DNA from: Diadema setosum
Lineage: Eukaryota; Echinodermata; Echinoidea; Diadematoida; Diadematidae
Direction: 5' to 3'
DNA: 64,000 bases
Assembly: GCF_964275005.1 (NCBI RefSeq)
Contig: NC_092689.1
Coordinates: 11,455,479-11,519,478 of the forward strand
A program made the position numbers and the translations under genes. This document shows, in pieces, positions 34,266 to 45,732 of this stretch (position 1 is the stretch's first letter; each line of letters begins with the position of its first letter). Below the pieces are notes generated by a model. It was not told the DNA's origin and ran no database searches. It was given only the letters and a program-made list of their open reading frames with translations.

Positions 34266-35314
34266 AAATGATCTCAAGTGAGAATTGCATTTCTCCGTTA
34301 ATGTACTGTATACGAGCAAGTCACATTACACGTTTACAGGACATTACAGGATGTTTGATATTACACCGGATCTATTTCTTATGACCACGAACACTATGTA
34401 TGGCATTATATTGAATTCTTATGTGTTTTTTTTAGCCTTTTCTATATACACTGATTGATTTTTTTTCTCTCCTGGACTAGTAAATCATGTTCATAGAAAT
34501 GTTTTATGATACCTAAATGTAAGTTGGCAACATAACGTCTATTAGAACCATTGTTAGACAATTGTGCAAAGAATCCTGGAGCAGGGAGGTTTCTGTGCAC
34601 GTAAAAATCCCCGTGGCCATTCGAATGGTGTAAAATTGACGCTGCGAAAAGGGGGGAGGGGAGAGATTTGAAGCTCTACTCTGAAAGTGAGAAATAGACA
34701 GTGTTTATCGGAGCAGTTTGTGTCTATCGTTGAAGTGATATGAATACTATCATGTTAAACACGCTGAACAACCGTATGTTAGCGGTGTCGGCAACTTTAT
34801 CACATTCAGCTAATTAAAAAAGTACCCCATTCTCTTTGTGACAGCATTCCTTTTCAGATTATTTCCAACGAAGAGTTTACTATGGGAGGCTTCACACTGT
34901 CCCGAAGTTGACACAATATGGAATTTTCGATTCCGCACGAAGTTGGTCCCAAACTTTAATAGTAACACGCCAATCAACAGCAGACGCATAAACTATGTCT
35001 ACACAGAGGATCACGTGATGACTCCTGAACCACACTATAGAAGGCTACACAAAGATGTGAATCTTTATCATAAAATCACATTTCGCAAGATCTTCGGGCT
35101 TTTCTTTGGCTTGCAAAAGATTTTGCTGCCGCTCACGAGGTTGCTTTCGCAGCCTGAGAAACTCAGTCGTCAGTCATACGACGGCTCACGAATGACGGGG
35201 AAGTTTCTACCATCACGACCAAATTTGAACATTCCCGTCATTGTGTGTCCATCTTTGCTCAATGTCGGAGCACTAACGCATACAATAATGAATTACGACG
35301 CCATGACGGTCATA

Positions 35315-35690
35315 GTGTGTTATTCCGAAGGTTCGTTATCCCGAAATGAAATCAGGTTCGTTTTCCCAAAGGCTCGGTTATCCGAAAATGTGTGTTTTTT
35401 TTTTAACCATTTTCGAATGATGGCACCGTATAATATATTATTTTTGGCCTAAAGAACCTTCGGATTAACGAACCATATTTCATTTTCGGATTCACGAACC
35501 TTCGGAAAAAACGAACCTTCGGAATAAGGCCACAAGTGCTCAGAATAACGAACCCTGTTTCATTTTATTTTCTGATTTAACGAACATCTAAGTATACGAA
35601 ATTAGTGTGTTTAGGAAACACAAACCTTCGTATTAACGAACATTAAGCCTACTTCGTTTTCGGATTAACAAACATTCGGAATAACGAACA
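35315..35690. mobile_element. Palindromic GTTATTCCGAAGGTTCG repeat element
   Basis: The left part carries GTTATTCCGAAGGTTCGTTA and ATCCGAAAATG words. The right part carries their reverse complements (TTTCATTTTCGGATTAACG, GAACCTTCGGAATAA) several times over. It is the same family that interrupts the foldback element at 17970-18946. It ends AACGAACAT at about 35690. Confidence 0.75.
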
Positions 35691-35820
35691 TCACGACGTC
35701 GACTTTTATCAAGCTTTCTGAGCGATCCATGTCGTCTGAAACAGGGTCGACTGTCTGAAACAAGCAAAGTTTCGGCATCTATGCTCTATGCATATTAAAT
35801 AAGGACACTTTCTTAACTTT

Positions 35821-35825
<5 letters not shown>

Positions 35826-35852
<27 letters not shown>
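35826..35852. repeat. (AC)n microsatellite
   Basis: Uninterrupted AC dinucleotides. Confidence 0.95.
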
Positions 35853-35855
<3 letters not shown>

Positions 35856-37073
35856 AAAATCACACTTGTTGAATCTCGAATGGCCTAAAAATGCCTGTGA
35901 ATTCACAAAGCTACTTCAAAGCTATATCATGCATGGACTATGCAATTTTTTAAAAGTGTGCAAGGAAAAATGTGACACAGGGAAGTAACACGAACAGACA
36001 TCCAACACTGAACACATTTTGACACGTACAAGTGCAAGGTACTGCTGTTTCGCAATTGTTTTAGTTCGTGGACTGTAGAATTCAAACCATGGGTTTTGTT
36101 TTTACCACCTTTTTGAATGCGGGTCTTAAAGTCTGCATATATACACGTTAAATTGTAACTGCTTCGAAATGAGTGACTGTATGGTCATTTCATGTAGGTA
36201 GTAAAACAAAACAACGCTTCATAAGTACCATCACAATAGCAACTAAGACATCATGTTTCTGTGTATGGTACATTTTGCTAATGTCAGGTGTGTTAAATTG
36301 TCAACGATTTTGTCTGTTCCTTTAAACGACAAGACATTTCCAAAAATCGTGAACATGAACACGATTAAGGAAATAAAGTCTACGTTCACTCATGTTGATC
36401 AAAAAATGCAACGGCGAAACATTTATAGATACTATCAAGATACTAAGATATTACGAATTAAAAATGATAATAAGAGGATGTAAAAATCGCTACTGACGAT
36501 AGTAATAGTGATGATGTCATCACACATTACTATGATCACACACCATTGCTTACCAAGGTAGCCAGTATTCGCGTTGCAGTTCCCAAGGCACCAACCAATG
36601 CCAGCCGTTGCTATATATTACCGCAAAATTACCAGGTATCAACTAAAACACCTAAATCTGCAGTTTGACGATGAAAATAACAACAAAAACCTCAAACAAA
36701 CATTATGATGACAAGTCATCGGACAAGCTGATTCATACTGCAAAAGTAATCTGCTGAACTTTGGAGCTTAGTAACAACGATGTTCGAAAGGTGAATGCAT
36801 GAGCAGAAGCTAAGTTTTGCTCAGACCGATGGCGTATGCTCCAGTCTCCAAAGTTCAGCAGGTCTTAATTGCATGATTTGTTTTTCTTTGTTTGAATCAC
36901 CACTGTAACATAATTTAATCTGAACGTGCCTGTTTCGAACCTGGTAGCTACAAAAAAACGGACAATACTGAATTTGGAAGACGCACCATAGCTTAAGCAC
37001 TCGCAGCATATCTGATATAGACAACAGCACTGCGAGGTAAGCCAAAAGAAATAAACAAAAATAAGCTAACTAA

Positions 37074-37132
37074 AACACACACACACACACACACACTTGT
37101 ACACACACACACGCACACACACACACACACAC
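37074..37132. repeat. (AC)n microsatellite
   Basis: AC dinucleotides with TTGT and ACGC interruptions. Confidence 0.95.
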
Positions 37133-38504
37133 AAATATTTGAGCACGATAACATTTAATGACACATTCGAAGAGCAAACTAATACAAAAGAGAAAAAGGA
37201 CGACATGATGTATTTTGCCATTTTTGCTATTCATTTCATGTAAGAGATTTTGCAACCTTGGGCGTAAAATTTAGAAATTCATCATAATTTTGCTGTCCTT
37301 GTAGTACAATTTACACCATCTTATACATGTTTATATATGTGTATATACTATATATCATATATAGATATATATTATAACATAATTCTTCAATGGAAGGTAG
37401 ACGTTTATGGATTCTCATGTATATTTTTTTCTCTATGGCCAAATGTCCTAATGAAATGAATGGGTAGTGTTAACAATACTCATTCCGAGAATAGGTAATT
37501 CAAATAAAGTTTGTAATGCAATGAGCACGTTCCACAGAGATAACCAAGATTGTTTGTCAAAGGTCGGAGTGATCTACTGAAACAAAATTTGGTGTGACGT
37601 AAATTTATGTTTCGATAATTTTGAAAAAGATAAATCATCACGAAACTGGAACGTGTGCATTTTGTTTTTGTCGTTGAGAGTTGTAATCAAATCAATTGCT
37701 CGTTCGCATGACTCTATATCTCGTGTTATTTTCGCTCCATCAGAAATGATGAGAACTAGTTACATCCAGGGATGTTTGTGCTGTATCCAGTGACAACTAA
37801 TAAACTGAGCGATTTAAGGAAGAGTCGGAAGGGTGATGGAGAGGGGGGTAAGAGTGCTCTTCTCAAGTAACTCTTCAAGAGCGATAATAGGGTCTCCACA
37901 TGTCTCCGCCCTACACGGTATCGCCTAAATGGCGTTATTCCCCAGGTCGGAAGGTCATCATTACCAGCCCAGTTCCGCCCAACGGATTTACGTGGGACCT
38001 GCGAGGATGATTCACCAATAGCAGCCCGTGTGCACGTTCACTCTCACCCCACCCCCTCCTTACTGTATCCACCTGTATCTTCGACATACTTTGCACCCAC
38101 TTAACCCCTCTGTCCACCCGTCCCCTTTTCACTCCCTGGTTATCGCTGTCCTTGTTTTCCTTATACCAATCCCCTGTGTCCAAACGTGAAACTAATTCGG
38201 GCTTATGACGTAAATATCTACCTTTAACTCCGTCAACATCACGTTCTCCTTCATTGACGCATGGACCCAACCACTAATCCATGGTCGACGTACAAGGATT
38301 TTCATGTGTAAACTCATAGGGTTTGAAGAAACCAAGAGGACTCCCGACTGCATCCTTCTTAGTCCGGCCTTCCATATTAAACAGAACAGAGTTATCAGGG
38401 TTTTCTCTCTTCCCAAGACATCAAAAGAGGCCGTACTGCAGTGGACTTGTGTTCAACAGGAAAAAGACACTAATACTGTGATCACCTGAAATTGATAAGC
38501 GACA

Positions 38505-38843
38505 ATGCTTCGATTAGCCATCTTCGCCGTCCTTACCGCGGTCGTAAGCGCCTGCCCGTTCGGGTGGTCGCAGTCCGGTAGCTCATGCTACCGTATCTCC
38601 AACAAGCCCGACACGTGGGTTGGAGCTGCACGAGCTTGCAGCCGCTTTAGTTCTTGCGCGTCCGGTTTTGCCGGTCACCTCGTGGCCATCACGACGCACT
38701 TCGAGAACCAGCAGGTCATGGACGTCCTCAACTTCAACAACATGGCACACAACGAGACATGGCTCGGACTGAGGACCCTGGCGGGACCCGTAGCTTGGGA
38801 GAGTGGTGAAGCGCTAAACCCTGCCCTGAGGAACACCTGGCAC
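38505..38843 (+). CDS. Spicule-matrix-type CTLD protein (gene C), exon 1
   Basis: The ATG at 38505 has an in-frame TAA directly upstream (38496). Residues 1-16 (MLRLAIFAVLTAVVSA) are a signal peptide. Residue 17 opens the CTLD with CPFGW, then SCYR (C28), C45, C51, GHLVAI, NETWLGL (sequon N83) and VAWESGE. Coding continues to NTWH at residue 113, followed by CAC/GTGAGT, an excellent phase-0 donor. Past this point the frame runs only into intron-like sequence before a stop at 38931. The second half of the domain is found at 41202-41441. This intron interrupts the CTLD itself, unlike the SM30 intron. Third-position GC is high, as in gene E. It is probably a secreted skeletal matrix lectin-like protein; the paralogue is not recognised. 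A weak TATA-like TATTAAA at 38375-38381 is the only promoter hint. Confidence 0.8.
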
Positions 38844-39195
38844 GTGAGTAGCCTATGCTTTGAACAGTCAATAACGGTGGTGGGGTTAGTTGGGGATCAA
38901 AGGTTGACTGATAAGGAAAATAACATGTTGTAAACATGAAGAAATGACTTGCGAGAGAATAAACCCGTGCACATTGTTAGGAATAGGCCTATATCGCTCT
39001 TACTTCTTTTTGTCTTCACTGCTATTGCCGATGAATTTGTATTGAGGCTTTGATATTTGAAGGGTGTGGAATATTAAGAATACGAGGATGAGTTCTTTTA
39101 GTTAATGTTTCCTCTGTGTTGAATAATCGAGCGTGGTCTGCTTATGATGATACCGATATTATGGGCATACAAATTTAACCGCTGCAGCTTATAGA

Positions 39196-39582
39196 CCCCG
39201 TTTACAGTGCAGGGCCGGGCCGAGCCGCGGCCGGGCCCGGCCTCAATTGCGGTACTCGGCCCGTTAATTTTGTCCGTTTACAGTGCCGGGCTCGGCCCCG
39301 GCTTTTAATTAAAACCTTTCATAATTTTGTCGTAATGGCGCTCTGCTTGTAAACAAACGACTATTATTGGGAGCGCGCCGGTCGCAATTTAGTACCGCAT
39401 TTGGCCCAGTTTGCGTTTACAGTGAGAAAAGGCCGGGCTCGGCCGCTCCGAGACTACCTCCAGAGCTTGGTCTAATGCGCGGCCGATTTTGATACCGCAT
39501 TTGACCTTTTGCGCGTTTACAGTGAAATGAAGGCCGGGCTCGGCTGCGGCCGAGCCCGGCCCTTTCACTTGCTGTAAACTCA
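39196..39582. mobile_element. GC-rich composite element with CGTTTACAGTG repeats
   Basis: The word GTTTACAGTG occurs four times (near 39200, 39279, 39413 and 39518), and the interior is filled with GGCCGGGCTCGGCC-type palindromes. The right end has GCTGTAAACTCACT, an inverted, diverged copy of the left terminal CCCCGTTTACAGTGC. It is a striking GC/CpG island in AT-rich surroundings and best read as one or more tandem non-autonomous DNA elements rather than a promoter. Confidence 0.6.
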
Positions 39583-40888
39583 CTAAGAAAATGAAATAAA
39601 TATCAATCGGAAAAGCTTTCATTAGGTCTATTTAATCAATGACGTAACAAGGGAATGTCTGTAAACTCATGAGCCAAGAATGCATCGTGATGAGGACTTA
39701 TTTTACCGTATTCAAATGTTTGGGTAGCTTTGGCAATGAATGATTTACATTGCTCACAAGTTACGAAGTTTCCAACACGTATCCCCATACATTCATTCAA
39801 AATAACAAGCTGTAATACTCTTTGAATCATTCAAGCGCTTAAGACAATGTAACACAGGACGGGGGGGGGGGGGGGTGGGGGAGATAATGGCAAAACAATA
39901 CAAAAGAGCAAATAATCCCAGATTCGTAAGGTTGATTTGAATGCTATGATTTTACATCGACAACGACAAAAATCTGCACACTGCAGTCGTTCAGAAATCA
40001 CAATTGCCCAACGACAGAATCAGTATTGGATAACAATCAGCCGATTTGAAAGTTCTTCAAAATATCAGTGCTCAACACTCCTGGTTATCGATGGTGACAT
40101 TATTGCCGTATCGCCGTCCCCAAATTTAACACGTCTTCCTGTGTGCCTATATCTCTCATCGCAGGAACAGCAGGGGTACCTGAGCTAAAAATAATGTTTC
40201 TCAGTTTGTCCTCGTTGTCAATGGTCACTAACATTCATAACCTCGCTGTTGCCAATTTGCCTTCGACTGCAAGATTGCCGGAAATGATATCTAGGTCAAC
40301 CATGTCTTAAGACATTCAAACAAATATCATACAAGATCAGTGTCAAAAGTCTCCAATGTTGGTCAACAAGTATAAAGATCTTTCTTTATATTATTCATTT
40401 ACGCCCTCCGTGAATTTGAGCTTTAACTGTGGTTTCCAGGTTATCAGCAAGATCCTGTTTCAATGGGTCTGAAATGTATACATCTAATCTGTAAATTTCA
40501 GCATCATATTTATCAGATTCAAGGACTCGGATAATTTCTGTCGTCGGCTTTGATGTTTATGTTTAACGAGCCTATACTTTAGAACTTTGGTATTCATGTT
40601 TTAAACCATTTCCTTCACGTTTACTTAATATATCATGTTAGCGTACTTTGCATCTTAAGTGAATATAACAGAGTATGAATAGTCAATTGACTATTGCCAC
40701 CCTTTCTACATTTGATATGAACATGTTTTCATTATTTCATGTCTGCCTATGGTCTTCTTCTAGGTCTGCGTGTGAAATCTATTTCCCTACTGTGTTTTCC
40801 CGCATTGCCATTACGGTCTATCATTCAAGGATCATGTCATTTCTTAATTTTACTACCCAATTTTGACACTCCCTTTTGACGTGAAAAA

Positions 40889-40927
40889 CAACAACAACAA
40901 CAGCAACAGCAACAACAACAACAACAA
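40889..40927. repeat. (ACA)n microsatellite
   Basis: ACA triplets with two GCA substitutions. Confidence 0.95.
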
Positions 40928-41201
40928 CTGTTACTAGAATCCCCTTAGGCTCTTGTCAAATGGCCACATCTTGTTTCATGTATTGCTTCTTGAGCATCAT
41001 TGTAGAATAGGCCTACCATATTACATTTTAAGAATTTTTTCTCTCGTCACCAATTTATCTATACTCGCTAACTTAACACACATCTTCGTTATCTGCTTAT
41101 CATTTTGTATTATCTGCACCATAACCTGTGCAAGTACATGAGGACCAGACTAATTTCGATATCTCTTTTTTTCTTTCTCAATCGATCGATCGACGCATGC
41201 T

Positions 41202-41441
41202 CTCACAAACGTCAACACCCATCAACCTTACATCCGGTCTCCATGGGGGCTCCACAACGTCTCCATAACGCAGCCTGGCAATCCAAGGAGAGGCTACAAC
41301 ATGTGCACCGTTGCGCTTCGGGGCAGATGGGCGTCCAGGCCCTGCAACTCTCGTCGGTATTACGTCTGTGAGATGGGTGGAGACCCGGCCCCACCTGCTA
41401 TGCTTCTGAGCCAAGGCGTGAGCCCGGAGGATATCTTCTGA
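41202..41441 (+). CDS. Spicule-matrix-type CTLD protein (gene C), exon 2 (start approximate)
   Basis: The frame starting at multiples of three reads RSPWGLHNVSITQPGNPRRG, then YNMCTVAL, RGRWASRPC and RRYYVCEM, followed by a short tail and TGA at 41439-41441. This supplies the missing late CTLD cysteines (NMC, RPC, YVC) and ends with the V/I-C-E motif, fitting the phase-0 end of exon 1. Codon use is GC-rich like exon 1. A second sequon is HNVS. The frame is open back to a TAA at 41151. The upstream AG at 41147-41148 lies before that stop and is out of phase, and no other AG occurs up to 41235, so the true exon start is unknown: non-canonical acceptor, mutation or sequence error. The combined protein would be about 190 residues, with a modest Pro/Ala-containing tail rather than long repeats. 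Confidence 0.7.
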   Translation, partial: LTNVNTHQPYIRSPWGLHNVSITQPGNPRRGYNMCTVALRGRWASRPCNSRRYYVCEMGGDPAPPAMLLSQGVSPEDIF

Positions 41442-41959
41442 GGACTACCACGCCCTAAGAAGTGCCACGCCCTAAGTGAGCATCATTCTCGAGGGAGCGC
41501 CACGCACTAACGGAGCGCCATATGCCCGCTGGGTTCATCAAGGGACGTGATCTATTCTCTTTTAGAACAAATGTTAGAAACTAGAACAGCTAATGCTAAG
41601 TAGTTGAGTTTGTTCTATAGCAACAGATCGATATCAAGAGAAGAGATCCAATATCGGCACTGACGAAACGAAGTCAGAAAACCATGTCCACGACTGGCTA
41701 TATTTAGAAAGCATCGGATGCAATTTGAAACTGAGCTTGAAATGCATTGGTGCCTTTCTGGGTCATATTTGTGTATTGGAATATAGAAATTTTCCCTATC
41801 TTCCTACTCGTTAAGATTGGGCCACCTAAATTCGTCCTCACTGTCAAAAAAAAAAAAAAAAAACCCAGAAAAATAAGGGGAGTGATTTTATGTAGAATTT
41901 TTTTGTCTTAATATTGTCTAGGATTGGCAATGCTCTTTAACCTTTTTGATTTCAAAATA

Positions 41960-42139
41960 CAGTCAAACCTGTCTGTAGCGGTCACCCAAGGGAGACAAAA
42001 AAGTGTCTGTTATAGACAGATGGCTGCTGCAGACAGGGTCTCTGACATGGCTTTTCTCTGGGGGATTGTTTATACATGTAGTGGCCGTATACGGCAGGTG
42101 GCCGCTATAGACAGTTGACCGCTAAGGCAGGTTTGACTG
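41960..42139. mobile_element. 180 bp MITE with CAGTCAAACCTG ends
   Basis: Left CAGTCAAACCTGTCTGTAGC is mirrored by the right end, GCTAAGGCAGGTTTGACTG. Internal GGTCACC/GGTGGCC and ATAGACAG words repeat in both orientations. No target duplication is clear and there is no coding capacity. Confidence 0.8.
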
Positions 42140-44453
42140 CAGTTAAAATGTTGAGCTTTGATTAATATGCCGAAGAATTCATGTTTACCGACGATATTCT
42201 CACGTATTATTCATTGAATGATGACTGGGTTAATAGCATCACCATCAGGAGAATCTTCATGATGCCAAGTTACAGAATTTGACTAGCTTTTCACGTGCCA
42301 AATGTTAACAGTTTTGTCTCCAATACGGATATTTCCCCCAAGGGCATGAAATATAATGCGGGTGAGTAATCATGCTGCCAAATCCATAGACATCATTCCT
42401 GCCAAAAATCAGTATAGATCGATTGTTTTTACTGCATGATGAAATGTCGAAAGTTTTATTTATGTGGTTATATTTGTATTGTACTGCAAACTTATAAGTT
42501 GTAGAGTTTGATGTAATAAAAGATAATGGAACGATGTAAAGTTGACAGATGCTCGTTTGACGTTCGTTTCTTTCTCTTTTCTTTTAAGTTGCCTTAACAT
42601 ACGTATATTTTCATGGATGATTTTTCTGGAAGTTCTCCGTCTGAGTTTAGAAAATGTTTTCTCTGGATAAATTGGCTTTAATCACATTTTACACAATGAC
42701 ATTAATCTGAAAATGGCAATATTCAAGCTTCTGGCAGTGACATTTTCAATCAGTTAAACTTAAAGTTTCCAGTCCTAAATCTCCAGAGAACGTAATAATG
42801 AAAAAAGCAAAACAATTTTCATGGCCACTCACATAATAGTTTAAGGAGAGAAGAGAGAACTGGAAATGATGAGTGTAAATGGAAGTGAGAGATAGCCTTG
42901 TATGTTTTTAGACTGCTAGAGTTGAAGTTGGACAATGACTATGAGGAAACTCTCAAACAGAAAATATAAAATTGCCAGTACTTGAGTTTGATAACTTAAC
43001 AGAATTGATTGTTACAGACATGAGCGAGCAAGTAAACAAAATAAATCGCCAGAAGGAAAACGAAAAAGGATGAAACAAATTCATGAATTATGTGCACCAT
43101 TGCACTCACAGACTTCGATATCGTTGTCATGTGAATGATCAAAAGGATTCGAAGTCTGAAGCTGAAGCTCAATAATTGAAGAAAGTGTTGTGTAGAAATG
43201 GTTGTATGTGTATACACAAGTGCGTGTCTGTTTGTATGACTTTGTTTGTTTGTGGGTAGGTGGTGTTGTAAGCTCCTGCTGATGCTCTTAGGCTCAAAGA
43301 CATATTAAGACGGAACGATTTGATATAAGTCAGGTTAATAACGAGGAGGAATGATAAGAATTTCCAGTGAGTCATTTAAACGTGACCGTCCTCGAGGAAT
43401 TATTTTTATCCTGTTTCCTTTGACATATTTTTTTTTCTTGTTATGAAAACGCCGAAAAGTATTTTTGAAAAGCTGCAAGCGAAATAGCAGCGCGTTTCCT
43501 TTTTAGTCTCATTTGGTTTTTGAATAGTAGACATTGAAAGAAAGAAGTTTAATGACAGTTCCAGGAAATACATCAGAAGGACAGCTATTTTCGCTAGAAA
43601 TTATGATTAGTATGAAAGGCTGCGCCTTAAAGTAGACTGCCATGAGATGCAAAGGGCACATATAATTATACTTACACGTCACACCAGGGAGGTGAGTATC
43701 ATCTTCCTGATCATACACTGTCAGACATATAAGATAATAGAGGGATATAAGATAATTTAAGGGAGTCTGTCCTATTAGGACCATTATTTCCAGCTTCAGT
43801 GGATATTGTTTGCACATGAGCGTGGCCTTTACGTATAATCAGTGATAATGGTAGATGGTCATCATTCTCACTAAAATAAATCATTATCATTAATAATCTT
43901 GATAATATTACATGCTTCAGGAAGGTCTCGCATTATTAGGCTCCAACGACGGTGTATAATGCTGATTGCTTCCTGAATTTCTTCTTTCCGTATTTAGAAA
44001 ACAATTCGAAAAATTCATTTGTAAAGTGGTTTGCTTTGTGCTTTTTAAATCGCTGGTGATCAGTTTGACAGAGAGAGTGTTAAATGGGTTGTAGATGATT
44101 TTTGTCTTGTTTTATTTTTCTGTGAAAAAAAGAAATGTTCTCACAAACGTACACCTATATACTTTTATATACAAATTTATCACAAGACGAGCTATATCCA
44201 TTTTTCTTACGTTGAGACATTTGTGATTAAAGCTGCTAAAAACAAAGAAAATAATAAAAAAAAAATACAGGATATTTTGATCATAACTTCTAGGATATTC
44301 CATGTTATATTACAGTGAGGTATTACTGGACAGGTTTAATTTTGCTCTATCTGATGATGGACTTATTTCGAAATGTTTAGAAATGGTGTTTAGCTCACGT
44401 TGCAATAAAACTCTCCATATATATTATACCTAAATTGTATATGTATGTTTGGT

Positions 44454-44456
<3 letters not shown>

Positions 44457-44492
<36 letters not shown>

Positions 44493-44517
44493 ATATATGT
44501 ATATATATATGCATAAT
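44457..44517. repeat. (AT)n microsatellite
   Basis: AT dinucleotide tract with TAATAT interruptions. Confidence 0.9.
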
Positions 44518-45581
44518 ATTATACATGTAGACATATATTTGTCTATTGATTTATCTATACACATATACATTCACCCCCGCCTCCAAGACTCATCAAACTA
44601 TCTCATATGCACTTTATCATTCGAGACCTGTCTATCCCACCATAAGCTCAGATTTAGACGATGATGCTGTAGTCATGTGTTTTTCGGTCTTCAACCACAT
44701 TAAAATACGAGGTTGAGGCCTCTATATCAGTCATCAGGAATGTGGAAAATCTTTTGAAAAATAAGTGTCATAACAGTTCCTCCCTCCTCGTAATTCCAGC
44801 TTAATACTCTCATGGGAATGCCCCTTATACACGAACTTCAGCAATTAACTCATTAGCTTTTTGGAGTTTTGTGTTTAGTTATCGTCATATCCAGATATCG
44901 GTATACTTTTGAGATGTATTTTAGAGGGCGCTTTCGCCGGCTGCGGCCTCACAGATGAAAGAAATTGAGCTGTGACATTGGTTAGTTTATTAACCCGAGA
45001 TTCTACTCTAATACCAATGAGTGATTTCCAATATTCTTAAGTGAAACTTATCAATTTCTATCGCATAACGTGTGGCGCCTTTTTCTTGTACCTTTTCATT
45101 CTCTGTGTATAACTAATAGTGCTTTATGGCGTGAAGTACTGTCATTATATTTCACTTAATTATGCAATATCTTAAAATCGGTCATTCAATGACCATATAT
45201 ACATTCAGGTGCCTCTTCAATAAAATTTAACACACTAAAATAGTCAGGAAACCTGAACAGAAAATTACATTATGAGAATTTTTGCTCGCTTTTTTTTTTT
45301 TAATACACATTCACACCATACAATTGAAACGAAAACACGAAAGCACAATAGATAAGGAATGATCGTATAGAATGGACATGTCATGGTTATGGTCACTGAA
45401 AGGAAAATTTACCCCAAGTATACATGAGGATTTAATGACATAAGTTTTACACATCAGTAAAAATTGAAGGAAAGTAACTTACGCAGAAGTTAAACTGATA
45501 CCAGGAATCAAAATCAGTAATATGTAAGCAATGCATCCTGGGATGTCTTTCATTCTGTCGACTCAAGCGCTACTGCCTTCA

Positions 45582-45732
45582 GGGGCGGATCCAGGAATTC
45601 CGTAAAGAGGAGGCGCATTTACAAAATTAAAGGGGGCGCACGCGCCCCCATTTTTTTCTTTATATATCTATTTTGTTTTAACAAAAAATAAAGAGGGGGT
45701 GCGGGCCCGGTGCGCCTCCCTCTGGATCCGCC
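45582..45732. mobile_element. Short MITE with GGCGGATCCAG ends
   Basis: The left end GGGGCGGATCCAGG and right end CTGGATCCGCC are inverted. Subterminal AGGAGGCGCA and TGCGCCTCC also pair. The interior contains a small hairpin GGGGGCGCACGCGCCCCC. Confidence 0.8.

Larger units (their letters stand above)
38844..41201 (+). other. Intron of gene C (3' boundary unresolved)
   Basis: It starts GTGAGTAG. It carries a GC-rich repeat element (39196-39582), a G-run at 39861-39874 and (ACA)n at 40889-40927, and ends near a pyrimidine tract (41161-41179). No AG dinucleotide occurs between 41154 and 41235, so the acceptor cannot be placed. Confidence 0.6.

Noticed and set aside
34838-35452. 204-codon open frame
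   Set aside because: No signal, domain or family motif; its 3' third is the GTTATTCCGAAGG repeat and codon use resembles surrounding DNA.
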